From assembly GCF_016592435.1 (NCBI RefSeq), contig NZ_AP014545.1, forward strand, positions 2,116,693 to 2,180,692: a stretch of DNA of 64,000 bases, written 5' to 3'. Source of the stretch: Amphritea japonica ATCC BAA-1530 (GTDB lineage Bacteria; Pseudomonadota; Gammaproteobacteria; Pseudomonadales; Balneatricaceae). This document shows, piece after piece, positions 37,060-46,719 of the stretch. The notes beneath the pieces are model-generated. The model made no database searches and was not told the origin of the DNA. It was given only the letters and a program-made list of their open reading frames with translations. The position numbers were made by a program, and so were the translations under genes. Position 1 is the first letter of the stretch; each line of letters starts with the position of its first letter.

Positions 37060-38217
37060 ATGCCGCAATTCAATTTTCACAGCGCTATCGACGCCATTGG
37101 AGAGCAACAATGGAACAGTCTCTGCACCGCTGATTATCCTTTCATCAGCTATGAATTCCTTCATTGCCTCGAACAATCCGGCTGCGTAACAGCTGAAACA
37201 GGTTGGCAACCCTGCCACCTTCAGATTACAGAGGGCGATCAAACGCTGGCGGTTATGCCTTTATACCTTAAAAGCCATTCCTACGGAGAGTATGTGTTCG
37301 ACTGGAGCTGGGCTGAAGCGTATCAGCGCAATAACATCGCGTATTATCCAAAATTAGTCACGGCGATCCCCTTCACTCCCTGCTATGGACCAAGACAAAT
37401 TTTTGCCGATCACCTGAGTCAGGCTGATCGACAATCACTCATTCAGGAAAGTCTCGCTGCAATTCAACAACTGGCATCGCAATACAACGCGTCAGGCTGG
37501 CACGGACTGTTTCTTGATGGTGCGTTATTGGAACAGAAATCGTTCAGCGAACTTAGCTATCGACTGGGCACTCAGTATCATTGGTTTAATCATAACTTCA
37601 GCTGTTTTGATGACTTTCTCGATACTTTCAGCTCCCGTAAACGAAAGAATCTGCGCAAAGAGCGTAGTAAAATCATTGAACAGAATATCCAACACCGATT
37701 TATCAGTGGCACGGAATTGACAGATGAGCTTTTAGATCAGTTTTATCAGTTCTATCAAATTACGTATTTAAAGCGGGGCCGCCAGGGGTATTTGAATCGG
37801 CACTTTTTCAAACTACTGCGTAATTCACTAGCCGATAAACTGCATATTTGCTTTGCCTTTGATCTTAATCTTAGTTCCACAGAGCCCGTTGCAGCAGCGA
37901 TGTTTTTGCAGGGAAGCTCGACCTTATACGGTCGCTACTGGGGAGCACAGGCCGAATACGACTCTCTCCATTTCGAAACATGTTACTACCAGGGGATTGA
38001 ATATTGTATCCGCCACCAATTGCAACGATTTGACCCGGGGGCACAGGGCGAACACAAAATCCAGCGAGGCTTTGAGCCCATCGAAACCTGGTCAGCGCAC
38101 TGGGTTACTCACCCAGGCTTTCAGAGCGCAATACAACGCTTTACCGAGGAAGAAGAGCACCTGCTCCGGCAGGACATGGAACACCTCAGACAGCGATTAC
38201 CTTTTAAGAAAAAATAG
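37060..38217 (+). CDS. GNAT / FemAB-like acyltransferase (DUF482 type)
   Basis: 385 aa of the COG3146 family, often named peptidogalycan biosynthesis or GNAT-family protein. Key pieces: SYEFLHCLEQSGCV (about 30), YFDW-like VFDWSWAEAY, YPKLVTAIPFTP, RKRKNLRKERS (about 193) and the acceptor region FDPGAQGEHKIQRGFEPIETWSAHW (split here: PGAQGEHKIQRGF). AGGACAAA precedes the ATG. Substrate unknown. Confidence 0.82.
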   Translation: MPQFNFHSAIDAIGEQQWNSLCTADYPFISYEFLHCLEQSGCVTAETGWQPCHLQITEGDQTLAVMPLYLKSHSYGEYVFDWSWAEAYQRNNIAYYPKLVTAIPFTPCYGPRQIFADHLSQADRQSLIQESLAAIQQLASQYNASGWHGLFLDGALLEQKSFSELSYRLGTQYHWFNHNFSCFDDFLDTFSSRKRKNLRKERSKIIEQNIQHRFISGTELTDELLDQFYQFYQITYLKRGRQGYLNRHFFKLLRNSLADKLHICFAFDLNLSSTEPVAAAMFLQGSSTLYGRYWGAQAEYDSLHFETCYYQGIEYCIRHQLQRFDPGAQGEHKIQRGFEPIETWSAHWVTHPGFQSAIQRFTEEEEHLLRQDMEHLRQRLPFKKK

Positions 38218-38224
38218 ATTCTCA

Positions 38225-38599
38225 TCAGGGCCGCAGATGAATAACTGGCTCAGACTGCTCATCACTCCGCAGAGCACAAAACTCTTGTTTTATACCATTT
38301 CGGTACTTGACCAGCACATTAAAGCCCATGCCAGCCTCATGATTCAAACGCAACAGCCGCTCCTCACCTGCGGCTATACGAAATGCCTGAATACGCGACT
38401 GAGTATCTGAACTACCAAAATCAAGCTGAATCGAGTCAATCATCACTTCACTACTGTTATGAAATGTCACCGCCAACCCTTGCGAGGCGGTAAACATTTG
38501 GGAAAACAGAAACCCCGCCACCCAGGCGATCATAATGACTAATAGCCAAAGTCGCTTCCGTACGGGCTTGGCAACAGCTCCATCTGCTCGAGTTTTCAT
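38225..38599 (-). CDS. Small single-pass membrane protein, unknown
   Basis: 124 aa. A basic N-terminus, one TM helix (about 18-38), and an extracytoplasmic beta-rich domain (VTFHNSSEVMIDSIQLDFG, FNVLVKYRNG). Convergent with the GNAT gene, 7 bases apart. No family recognised. Confidence 0.65.
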   Translation of the reverse strand: MKTRADGAVAKPVRKRLWLLVIMIAWVAGFLFSQMFTASQGLAVTFHNSSEVMIDSIQLDFGSSDTQSRIQAFRIAAGEERLLRLNHEAGMGFNVLVKYRNGIKQEFCALRSDEQSEPVIHLRP

Positions 38600-38994
38600 C
38601 TGTACTTTTCCTATTACTCTACGATTAACACAACCGCGAACTAAGTGATAAATCTAGCCGATCACCGGCGGGCAAGCACCACCAGCAAAGCTAATTTAGA
38701 ATAAGCTAATTTAGCAGTATTTCAGCATAATAATACAGAGAAAATGTCTTTACCCGGGATAACAGCCAGTCATGCAGAATTGCGCTTAGGGCAGCATTCG
38801 CTTTTATAACTACCAGATATATCATTTACTTATTTATAAGAAGAAAGTTATATAAGAAACCCCTCAAAATAGTTAGAGAAAAGTTAGCCTCCGTCCTACT
38901 ATTGTAAGTAGCAGGCGGCCGTACATAATTTCTTATGAGCCTTTTAAAAAAGCATAGCTAGAAAACCGCATTAGAATAATAAGGGGACAATACA
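38600..38994. other. Gene-free stretch
   Basis: About 395 bases, AT-rich. A small hairpin CTACT/AGTAG is at 38896-38911. I see no ORF with a ribosome-binding site; the end should hold the promoter of the 90-aa gene. Confidence 0.4.
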
Positions 38995-39267
38995 ATGCTT
39001 ACTTATGAAGAGTGCCTTCACTTGAGCGACCTCACCCAGGATGAGGTTGAGGCGATCGCAGAACATGAACACACAGACCCTATCATCGCCATGGCGATAG
39101 GCAACTATCTGTGTACCCATCAAGGCGAAGCTAAAGTAAAAAAGATCATTATTGATGACATTGCCGCTGCGCAGCGCAAAGGCGATAAGGCGCACGAAGA
39201 GGTTCTTCGCAAAGTATTGAAGCACTTCATCAGCACCCATCCCGAAAGCTCCGGTCAGGCTGCCTGA
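38995..39267 (+). CDS. Conserved small helical protein, unknown
   Basis: 90 aa, acidic at the front and Lys/His-rich toward the end, all helical by composition. LTYEECLHLSDLTQDEVEAI and VLRKVLKHFI recall short conserved proteobacterial hypotheticals. AGGGGA precedes the ATG. It has its own terminator. No function known to me. Confidence 0.75.
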   Translation: MLTYEECLHLSDLTQDEVEAIAEHEHTDPIIAMAIGNYLCTHQGEAKVKKIIIDDIAAAQRKGDKAHEEVLRKVLKHFISTHPESSGQAA

Positions 39268-39292
39268 AATAGATTTAACAATCATCAATCAT

Positions 39293-39327
39293 AAGCCCGC
39301 TACTCACTTTGAGTAGCGGGCTTTTTT
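39293..39327 (+). terminator. Terminator after the 90-aa gene
   Basis: AAGCCCGCTACTC, ACTTT, GAGTAGCGGGCTTTTTT: perfect 13-bp stem with a T-run. Confidence 0.9.
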
Positions 39328-39480
39328 ACCAGATGCCCCGTAAAACAAGCACCTCGGTCAAACAACGTCGCTTTTCTTCAAATAAGCCAGACTTTCTGCT
39401 CTTACTCAGGCTTTTTTTCCTCTATAGTTGATCCCCGTGGCCGATAACCCTTTCATAACACAGAGCAAAACGGGCTTTGT

Positions 39481-40623
39481 ATGGGATCAATCGAAAAAGA
39501 AAACAAAGAGATGCGCAGATCGCTTCATCTGTTGACCAGTAAGGTCGAACGGAATGAGGCTATTCTTCGTTCATTCTTTGAAATGGAAATTCGATTACTC
39601 AGTTGTAGCAGTTTAGATGAACTGCTCGATCTCATTCTAATTGAGTTCCGGGCGTACTTCAGGCTAACAGCTGTTAATCTGATATTACTTGACCCGGAAA
39701 GCGCCGCCCGCACTCTATTGGATGATTACACGCCACCGGAACCCGGCCACTCACTTCGCTTCGTCAACAATCAACGCCTGCTTAAAAGCCTGTTCCCCAC
39801 TCCCAAACTTAGAATTGGTGAACTCAGCGCCCCATTGAAAAGCATTGCCTTCCCAAGTACTCCATCAGTATTAAGCAGCGCTCTGCTACCACTTGTTCGC
39901 CATAACTGCCTGATCGGCAGCCTCCATCTCGGTAGTAACGATCCGACCCGCTATAGTGAACACTTTGATTATGATTATATTGGCCATCTGGCATCGGTGA
40001 TTTCAGTCTGTATCGAAAACTGTATTAACCAACAGAACCTTAAACGTCTCAGCATTATCGATATGCTAACCAAAGTGAATAACCGGCGCGCCTTTGACCA
40101 GGAAATCATTAAAGAGCTTTCCCGGGCCAGTCGCCATAAAACAGCGCTGAGCTGTCTGTTTATCGATCTGGATTTTTTTAAACTGGTCAACGATAACTTT
40201 GGCCACCAGATTGGCGATAAAGTATTGCAAGCCGTCGGTACATTGCTGAAGAAAAATCTCCGTAAAACCGACTTCATCGCCCGCTATGGTGGTGAAGAAT
40301 TTGCGATATTACTGCCCAATTGTGATTCTGAAAAAGCCATGGAAATTGGCAATCAACTGCGCCAGAAAATTCTTCATATGGTGATTCATGATAATGAATG
40401 CAAACCTTTCAGAATCAGCGCCTCTATCGGCGTAACCAGTTGTACAGCGGAGAGCTTTGCCTTTGATGATCTGGACGCCCAGGCTCATACACTGCTAAAA
40501 GCAGCTGATGAAGCGGTATATCAGGCGAAAGACAAGGGCAGAAATCGTATCGAATACCGCTCCCTGCCTGACATGAAGCCGGAACTATTTCACAGTTTGA
40601 GCACCAGCCTCAACGACAGGTGA
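39481..40623 (+). CDS. Diguanylate cyclase with N-terminal GAF-like (DUF484) domain
   Basis: 380 aa. A coiled start and a DUF484/GAF-like sensor (about 20-185) are followed by a GGDEF domain (about 190-360). The active site is RYGGEEF and the inhibitory I-site RxxD (RKTD) is five residues before it, so it should make c-di-GMP and be product-inhibited. No clear Shine-Dalgarno at the first ATG; an ATG 10 codons later (39511) is a possible start. Convergent with the hemerythrin gene, 2 bases apart. Confidence 0.88.
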   Translation: MGSIEKENKEMRRSLHLLTSKVERNEAILRSFFEMEIRLLSCSSLDELLDLILIEFRAYFRLTAVNLILLDPESAARTLLDDYTPPEPGHSLRFVNNQRLLKSLFPTPKLRIGELSAPLKSIAFPSTPSVLSSALLPLVRHNCLIGSLHLGSNDPTRYSEHFDYDYIGHLASVISVCIENCINQQNLKRLSIIDMLTKVNNRRAFDQEIIKELSRASRHKTALSCLFIDLDFFKLVNDNFGHQIGDKVLQAVGTLLKKNLRKTDFIARYGGEEFAILLPNCDSEKAMEIGNQLRQKILHMVIHDNECKPFRISASIGVTSCTAESFAFDDLDAQAHTLLKAADEAVYQAKDKGRNRIEYRSLPDMKPELFHSLSTSLNDR

Positions 40624-40625
40624 GT

Positions 40626-41174
40626 TTATTGCATATCCCGTAATAACTCAGAATAAAGATCGATATAACGCTGCTTCTGTTGCTCGCCAAATAGAGGATC
40701 ATCCATTTTTGGTAACTGCTTGGATAGCACCTTCCATTGCTCATCATCAGCGATGTCATCCAGAAGCGGAAACAGCGTTCCCTCTTCCAAATTAAGATGT
40801 TCTACCTGACGATCAAGAAAATGTTCCAGTTTCGCTGTAAATTGATCCATCGGTACAACCGCATCATTCAGGATGCAGTCAACCGCTTCAATAAGCTCTT
40901 CACTACACTGCTTCAACAGTTTATGTTCATCGCCACATTGAACAATCGCTTCATTCAGCTCCGGACAACCTGAATTTTTGAAGTAATCATACATCTGATC
41001 CTCAAGGGGATGATGGTACGCATCTGCGTAGTTACTGATATAATCGACGGCATCACTCAGCAACACAAAGTTAGGCATCTCTCCCTGCTTGAGCTTATCC
41101 AACTTATAACCCAACACTGCAAGTAACTTATTCAGGTTTACATGATCCTGATGTAACTCTTTTAATACAGTCAT
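40626..41174 (-). CDS. Hemerythrin-like (HHE) protein
   Basis: 182 aa, four-helix HHE fold. Metal-ligand candidates are ELHQDH (H8/H12), DAYHHPLEDQ (about 54-57 and the Glu), GDEHKLL (about 84) and EHLNLEEGTLF (about 128-133). Such di-iron proteins bind oxygen or NO, or help repair iron-sulfur clusters. AGGAGGG sits 5 bases before the ATG, so translation is strong. A near-consensus FNR/Anr site lies about 50 bases upstream. Confidence 0.87.
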   Translation of the reverse strand: MTVLKELHQDHVNLNKLLAVLGYKLDKLKQGEMPNFVLLSDAVDYISNYADAYHHPLEDQMYDYFKNSGCPELNEAIVQCGDEHKLLKQCSEELIEAVDCILNDAVVPMDQFTAKLEHFLDRQVEHLNLEEGTLFPLLDDIADDEQWKVLSKQLPKMDDPLFGEQQKQRYIDLYSELLRDMQ

Positions 41175-41224
41175 AACACCCTCCTGTGAGAACAGATACT
41201 ATACCTCAGCTTTTCTCGGTGATC

Positions 41225-41238
41225 TTGACCGGAATCAA
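41225..41238. promoter_or_regulatory. Possible FNR/Anr site upstream of the hemerythrin gene
   Basis: TTGACCGGAATCAA matches TTGATnnnnATCAA in 9 of 10 fixed positions and lies in the short gap between the HAD gene and the hemerythrin gene, about 51 bases before the start codon. Confidence 0.5.
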
Positions 41239-41249
41239 AAACTCTCTAT

Positions 41250-41861
41250 TCAGAAATGTAGCAGTTGGTCTAACTTAACCAGTGAACTTACTTTAAGGTC
41301 GGTTAATTCTGGCCAGCCTCTTTCCTGACGCGAATCCACATGGATCGTCGCCAGTCCTGCAGCCCGCCCCACTTCAAGATCGTAACGAAAATCACCCACC
41401 ATAACAGCCTCAGTCGGGTTGGCCTGCCACAGAGCCAGCAATATATGGATACCTTCCGGATCTGGTTTTGCCAACGCTTCGTCACGCCCTAATACCGCAT
41501 CACGATGAAAAAGATGATCAACACCCATTACCTCAAGGCAGTGTAGCGCAACTTCCCGCTTATTTCGGGTCAAAATTCCTAAGTGACATCCAGCTTGCAC
41601 CAACGTGCCCAACAGCTCGCTAAGCCCTTCTGCCGGTACAACTTTATCCGCGTAGAAGTATTCCAACCGGTCAAGCTGATGATTCAGGAGTAACTGTTCA
41701 GGAGCTGGCTGCGCTTCAATGGTCGCCAGAATATCGCAACCTGAAGGCAATCCCAGCTCTGAACGAATATACTCAAAATCATGAACCGGCAGGGTCAGAG
41801 TACCATCCAGATCGAAAACCCAGAACTTCGCGTCCCGAATATGTTTAATCATTCCTGTCAT
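41250..41861 (-). CDS. HAD-superfamily phosphatase
   Basis: 203 aa. The nucleophile motif is WVFDLDGTLT (Asp at about 16 and 18), motif II is GILTRNKREV, motif III KPDPEGI, and motif IV VGDFRYDLEVG. Similar to phosphoglycolate phosphatase-type HADs; substrate not predictable. The start overlaps the AlbA_2 gene by 17 bases; an ATG at 41852 (three codons later) is possible. Both genes are probably cotranscribed. Confidence 0.88.
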   Translation of the reverse strand: MTGMIKHIRDAKFWVFDLDGTLTLPVHDFEYIRSELGLPSGCDILATIEAQPAPEQLLLNHQLDRLEYFYADKVVPAEGLSELLGTLVQAGCHLGILTRNKREVALHCLEVMGVDHLFHRDAVLGRDEALAKPDPEGIHILLALWQANPTEAVMVGDFRYDLEVGRAAGLATIHVDSRQERGWPELTDLKVSSLVKLDQLLHF

Positions 41862-42693
41862 CTACTTTAGGATCTGATAAATCTTGATCAACATGCTCTG
41901 GCGTTAGGTTCTCTGTCAAAAGATCAAGGCGGCTACGGATATCACGCAGCATCTCTATCCTTCCTGCAGGGTGTCCATTCTGCGCCAGTAACAAAGACTC
42001 AAGACCCGCAATACTATCCTGCGAATCTTTTAACGCCTGAAGCATATTTCGAGAGCGTTTCTTAGCGCTGTCCGTCATCTGATCGACCCGGTTCAACGTC
42101 CTGCGCACCTGACCATCAAGCTCATCCAGGTGCGACACGAGCTGCACCATACCTGAGCCAAAGGCATGATCCATTACCCCCAGGCGGTGCTCAAGCTGGG
42201 CCACCGCCTCACGAAAACGGCTAACAAAAAGCTCACCTTCGCGGTCCATAAACATCGCCAACAATTCTTCAGGATAGAGCGCCCGTGAGCGAGCATCCGC
42301 ACGCATTGCGTACTCCCCTCTCTGAGTACAATAGGGTCGTTTAGCACCAGGGGAAATTTCAATACGAAAAAAAGGTTTACGGCTGATATTTTCAACAATC
42401 AGTTCGATATCAACAATGGGGTAACAGTCGGTTGCTTTATTAATCAGGCTGAGGCGGGAACTATCATCGACATCACAGCCGACCACACGACCACGCTGCA
42501 AACCATCTTTACTGGTATATTCGTCAACCCCGACCAGAATAGCTCCGCCGTACAACGAATTAGCAAAGGAAACCAGGTCGCGGCTTTTGATACCGTTAAT
42601 CTCACGCTTGAAATCAACATCAATACCTTCCGGTTTAGCCAGCAGACTTTTAGCCCGCTGACTGATACCTCTGTACTCTCGTTGTACGGACAT
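41845..42693 (-). CDS. AlbA_2 (Schlafen-like) domain protein with coiled coil
   Basis: 282 aa from the ATG at 42693, with GGAG 8 bases upstream. An AlbA_2 / divergent AAA-4 domain lies at about 20-135: GIDVDFKREI, LVSFANSLYGGAILVGVDE, RKPFFRIEISPGAKRPYC and the GEYAMRADA turn. The rest is a long helical coiled coil (about 150-265). AlbA_2 domains bind nucleic acid and occur in regulators and some defence proteins; here no nuclease or helicase partner is adjacent. Its end overlaps the HAD gene. Confidence 0.8.
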   Translation of the reverse strand: MSVQREYRGISQRAKSLLAKPEGIDVDFKREINGIKSRDLVSFANSLYGGAILVGVDEYTSKDGLQRGRVVGCDVDDSSRLSLINKATDCYPIVDIELIVENISRKPFFRIEISPGAKRPYCTQRGEYAMRADARSRALYPEELLAMFMDREGELFVSRFREAVAQLEHRLGVMDHAFGSGMVQLVSHLDELDGQVRRTLNRVDQMTDSAKKRSRNMLQALKDSQDSIAGLESLLLAQNGHPAGRIEMLRDIRSRLDLLTENLTPEHVDQDLSDPKVDDRND

Positions 42694-42790
42694 CGGGCTA
42701 ACTCCCGGCATGGATACTTTGTGCCTACGTCTATTCCTCTGAGCACAGACAGCTTAAGCCCCCACAGAAACAGGTTAGACTGAAGCGTCC

Positions 42791-43177
42791 TTAAGCGTAA
42801 ACCTCGTCTGAAAAAGGATCAACGGGGTTTTCCAGCTTCTGGTCATCCCGAAAGTAAAGAATCCGGCCCTCAAACTTCAATCCCTTAGAGGAAAACCAGC
42901 GAAGTACTTCTTCCCGCCCTTCATCAACCTGAAAACTGCTATACCAGGCTGTCGCTATTCGATAAAAATAAACGCCAAATAGCGCGGCTGAAGCACCGAG
43001 AAAGAATTCGGACCCAAAACTGATTAACAATGTAGCGAGTCCCGCCAGCCAGACCCTACTGGCCCGAGACTGCTTTAGCGTACTAAACGCGCTATCATAT
43101 TGATCCTGATATTTCAGATAGCGACGGAAATTTTGTTGCAGTTCAAATTTATCCTGTTCGGAAATCGTTCTTGGCAT
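42791..43177 (-). CDS. Small membrane protein, unknown
   Basis: 128 aa. An N-terminal charged helix (about 8-40) is followed by two TM helices (about 42-58 and 60-78) and a soluble C-terminal part with WYSSFQVDEGREEVLRWF. AAGGA is well placed before the ATG. It lies between pepN and the AlbA_2 gene. No family recognised. Confidence 0.65.
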   Translation of the reverse strand: MPRTISEQDKFELQQNFRRYLKYQDQYDSAFSTLKQSRASRVWLAGLATLLISFGSEFFLGASAALFGVYFYRIATAWYSSFQVDEGREEVLRWFSSKGLKFEGRILYFRDDQKLENPVDPFSDEVYA

Positions 43178-43203
43178 TTTTAATATCCTTTAAATCGCAG
43201 GTT

Positions 43204-45849
43204 TCAGCCTGCCAGACTTTTACTCAATACTTCAAAAACATCACGGGACAGATTGCCGCTGACACTAATTCTCTCCAGCTCCGCTTTCATTAAAGCACTG
43301 CGCTCAGCAGGATATTTTCTCCAGCGAGTCAGTGGCGTAAGTAAGCGTGACGCAATCTGAGGGTTTTGCGTATTTAATACAATAATCTGATCAGCAAGAA
43401 AACGATAGCCACTGCCATCAGAATTATGGAAATTCAGTATATTCTGTGCGCAAAAAACAGCAATTAATGCGCGAATCTTATTCGGATTGGTTGAATCATA
43501 TGCCGGATGCTCTAATAACGCCTGCACCCGCATCAACGCTCCTGCTGTAGGGTCGCTCGCCTGCACCCCAAGCCACTGATTAACCACCAACGATTCATTC
43601 TGCCAGCGTTGATAAAAGCTTTCCAGCACAACAGAAGCGGCCTGACGATGCTCTGAATGAACAATCAAAGTGAGCGCTGCCTGACTGTCTGTCATATTAT
43701 CTGCTTCGTCAAACTGCTGCTGCGCCAACATTAAATAGTCTTCTTTCCCGGTCGCCATCAGATAAGCCAGCGCCAGGTTTTTCAAGCTTCTACGAGCAAC
43801 CGAAGCGGCGTCCGGACTATACTCTTCAACCAGGTTATTATCGTGATATACCTGTAGAAAAACAGGTGCGAGGGCTGCAGCAATCGTCTCTCTGACAAAA
43901 CGACGAACACTGTAGATAGCATCAACATCTATCTCCTCGGCTAACTCACTCAGATAAGCCTCTGTTGGCAGTGTCAGCACCTTAGCTACCATCGCCTTAT
44001 CCAGACCCTGATTACTCAAAACCTGCTCATATGCTCGAATCAAAGCTGGCTCAAGCCTCAATTCCCGGCCCTGCTGATAATCGCCAATCAAACCAGACAT
44101 AATACCAACAGCTAACTGCTGCGCTGCATCCCAGCGATTAAACCCATCACTGTCATGTTGCATCAAAAACACTAACTGCTCGCTGCTATAAGGGAACTGC
44201 AATTTCACTGGTGCAGAAAAGTCTCTCAGTAGTGACGGAATCGGCTCTACCGGTATATTTTCAAACACAAAACTCTGTTCAGCCGCTATCAACTCAAGCA
44301 CTTCTGTCGTAGCCCCATCATTTAGCGGAATCTCACCACCCTGAGGGTCAAGCAACCCAACAGCCACCGGTATCAAAAAAGGTTGTTTCGTTGCCATATC
44401 GGCAGAGGCAGGGCAACTCTGGTGCATATGTAAAGTGTAGCGCTGATGTTCGGCGTCATATTCACCGGAGATAGAAAGCTGCGGCGTACCCGACTGACTA
44501 TACCAAAGCTTAAAACGGCTCATATCACGACCGCTGGCATCTGCCATTGCCTGAACAAAATCATCAGTTGTGACCGCCTGACCATCATGGCGATCAAAAT
44601 AGAGATCAGACCCTTTACGGAAAGTCTCTGCCCCTAACAGCGTGCGTAGCATCCGCACCACTTCACATCCTTTCTCATAAACAGTCAGCGTATAAAAGTT
44701 TGAAATTTCAATAAATGACGCAGGACGTACCGGGTGCGCCATAGGGCCTGCATCTTCAGCAAACTGCGCGGTACGTAAAAGAGTGACATCCTCTATACGC
44801 TTGACCGTACGGGAGTTCATATCTGCAGAAAACTCTGCATCACGGAAGACCGTAAAACCCTCTTTCAGACTTAGCTGAAACCAGTCTCGACAGGTAACCC
44901 GGTTACCCGACCAGTTATGAAAATACTCATGGGCAACAACACCCTCGACCCGTTGAAATCCGGTATCTACTGTTGTTTTCGGATGAGCCAGCACACAAGA
45001 GGTATTAAAAATATTCAGGCCTTTATTTTCCATCGCCCCCATATTGAAAAAATCGACGGCAACAATCATAAAGATATCCAGATCATACTCGCGACCATAC
45101 ACCTGCTCATCCCACTGCATCGACTGCTTTAGTGAGGTCATGGCGTATTCCAGCTTATCCAGATCTTTTGCTTCAGCAAATATTTTAAGCGCTATCTGCC
45201 TTCCGCTGCAGGTCGTGTAACGATCTTCCACATACTCAAGATCCCCCCCCACCAGTGCAAACAAGTATGCAGGCTTGGGAAAGGGATCTTGCCAGCGAAC
45301 CCAATGCTTTCCACCCTCTTCATCTCCCCCATCAACCAGGTTTCCGTTGGATAGAAGCACTGGATAACGCTGTTTATCGGCTACAATTGTGGTTTCAAAC
45401 AGCCCCATCACATCGGGCCGGTCCTGATAAAAAGTGATTCGTCTGAAGCCTTCCGCTTCGCACTGAGTGCAAAACATTCCATCAGATTTATACAACCCTT
45501 CGAGAGCGGTATTATTCTGTGGTTCGATACGAGTGACACACTCCAGCGTAAAGCTATCCGGCAAATCAGGGATAACAAGCTGCTCACCTTCGCGACGATA
45601 GTCCTGAGCACTCAGCACTTCACCATCAATGCTCAACCGTTGCAGCTCGAGACTTTCGTGGCCATCAAGCACCAACGGCCGCTGCCGGCTTACACAGCCA
45701 GGATTGCGACTATAACGAACCTGTGAACGAACCAGCGTTTGCTCCTCTTCTAACTCAAAGCGCAGATCGGTTTGCTCTACCAAAAAAGCGGGGGCTTCAT
45801 AATCCTTTAAATAGATAACACTGGGCTGCTCTGTGGCTGGCTGATTCAT
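43204..45849 (-). CDS. pepN: Aminopeptidase N
   Basis: 881 aa M1 zinc aminopeptidase of E. coli PepN type (870). The exopeptidase motif GAMEN is at about 268-272, the zinc motif HEYFH (HExxH) at about 307-311, and the third ligand Glu at about 330 in SLKEGFTVF. Cytoplasmic; trims N-termini of peptides. Gene order pepN, DUF2797, DUF1315 matches pseudomonads. Confidence 0.97.
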   Translation of the reverse strand: MNQPATEQPSVIYLKDYEAPAFLVEQTDLRFELEEEQTLVRSQVRYSRNPGCVSRQRPLVLDGHESLELQRLSIDGEVLSAQDYRREGEQLVIPDLPDSFTLECVTRIEPQNNTALEGLYKSDGMFCTQCEAEGFRRITFYQDRPDVMGLFETTIVADKQRYPVLLSNGNLVDGGDEEGGKHWVRWQDPFPKPAYLFALVGGDLEYVEDRYTTCSGRQIALKIFAEAKDLDKLEYAMTSLKQSMQWDEQVYGREYDLDIFMIVAVDFFNMGAMENKGLNIFNTSCVLAHPKTTVDTGFQRVEGVVAHEYFHNWSGNRVTCRDWFQLSLKEGFTVFRDAEFSADMNSRTVKRIEDVTLLRTAQFAEDAGPMAHPVRPASFIEISNFYTLTVYEKGCEVVRMLRTLLGAETFRKGSDLYFDRHDGQAVTTDDFVQAMADASGRDMSRFKLWYSQSGTPQLSISGEYDAEHQRYTLHMHQSCPASADMATKQPFLIPVAVGLLDPQGGEIPLNDGATTEVLELIAAEQSFVFENIPVEPIPSLLRDFSAPVKLQFPYSSEQLVFLMQHDSDGFNRWDAAQQLAVGIMSGLIGDYQQGRELRLEPALIRAYEQVLSNQGLDKAMVAKVLTLPTEAYLSELAEEIDVDAIYSVRRFVRETIAAALAPVFLQVYHDNNLVEEYSPDAASVARRSLKNLALAYLMATGKEDYLMLAQQQFDEADNMTDSQAALTLIVHSEHRQAASVVLESFYQRWQNESLVVNQWLGVQASDPTAGALMRVQALLEHPAYDSTNPNKIRALIAVFCAQNILNFHNSDGSGYRFLADQIIVLNTQNPQIASRLLTPLTRWRKYPAERSALMKAELERISVSGNLSRDVFEVLSKSLAG

Positions 45850-45891
45850 TCAAGTACCTGTAATAACAATTTAACAATTTACAAACCGATC

Positions 45892-46719
45892 TCAGCCGCT
45901 GAACTGAACTTCATACGCGGTAAACTTTCTGAGATTTATCACGCCGGTATCCAAGATCAAATATTGGCCTTTAATTCCCTGCAATACGCCTTCAACAACC
46001 GGAGTTTTATCAAAATTAAGACTGCTAATCTTGGCCGGATAATTTAATACAGGATAGTTCAACTCCAATACTTCAGCATCAGGTAGACGTTGCAGTGCCT
46101 GAAGGCCGAAACGGTTCTCCAGCTCTGTTAGCTCTGAACGGCACAACTCAAACAATCTCTCCCGCTCAGCGACAAGATCGAGCGGATCGACCTGACCTTT
46201 AAGCATGGCCCGCCAGTTGGTTCTATCCGTTATGTGTTCACCAAACACCCGCTCCACTACACCTGACTGAAAACGCGTTTCAACCCGCAGGATCGGCAAT
46301 GCCTGAATCGCACCCTGATCTATCCAGCGAGTCGGAACTTGTGTACCCCGGGTAATACCCACTTTGATACCCGATGAGTTAGCTAAATAGACATAGTGAC
46401 TTTGGAAGCAGAATTGCTCTCCCCAGTCCGGATCTCTGCAAGTACCCTGATCAAAATGGCATTTTTCAGGACTCATGATACAAAGATCGCACTGCGGAAG
46501 CTTTTTAAAGCAGGGGTAACAATACCCTTGAGCAAAACTTTTATTAGTCTTACGGCCACAATGAGTACAATGAATCTGTCCCTGATACGCCAGCCTGATG
46601 GATTGGCCCACATAACTGTTCAGATCAACGGACTGATCTCCCAACTGTAATCGATACTTAACTTCAGTAGCGAGCTCTGCGGGCATTTTCTGCAATGGCC
46701 CTTGCGCAATTAACTGCAT
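45892..46719 (-). CDS. DUF2797 family protein
   Basis: 275 aa. A cysteine-rich region (about 50-110: CTHCGRKTNKSF, CYPCFKKLPQCDLC, CHFDQGTC) looks like a zinc-binding module, followed by the DUF2797 core (YLANSSGIKVGITRG, DQGAIQALPI). It overlaps the DUF1315 stop by one base. Function unknown. Confidence 0.88.
   Translation of the reverse strand: MQLIAQGPLQKMPAELATEVKYRLQLGDQSVDLNSYVGQSIRLAYQGQIHCTHCGRKTNKSFAQGYCYPCFKKLPQCDLCIMSPEKCHFDQGTCRDPDWGEQFCFQSHYVYLANSSGIKVGITRGTQVPTRWIDQGAIQALPILRVETRFQSGVVERVFGEHITDRTNWRAMLKGQVDPLDLVAERERLFELCRSELTELENRFGLQALQRLPDAEVLELNYPVLNYPAKISSLNFDKTPVVEGVLQGIKGQYLILDTGVINLRKFTAYEVQFSG

Noticed and set aside
41197-41208. A second LexA box near the hemerythrin gene (CTGT..ACAG)
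   Set aside because: The spacing is 4 bases, not the required 8.
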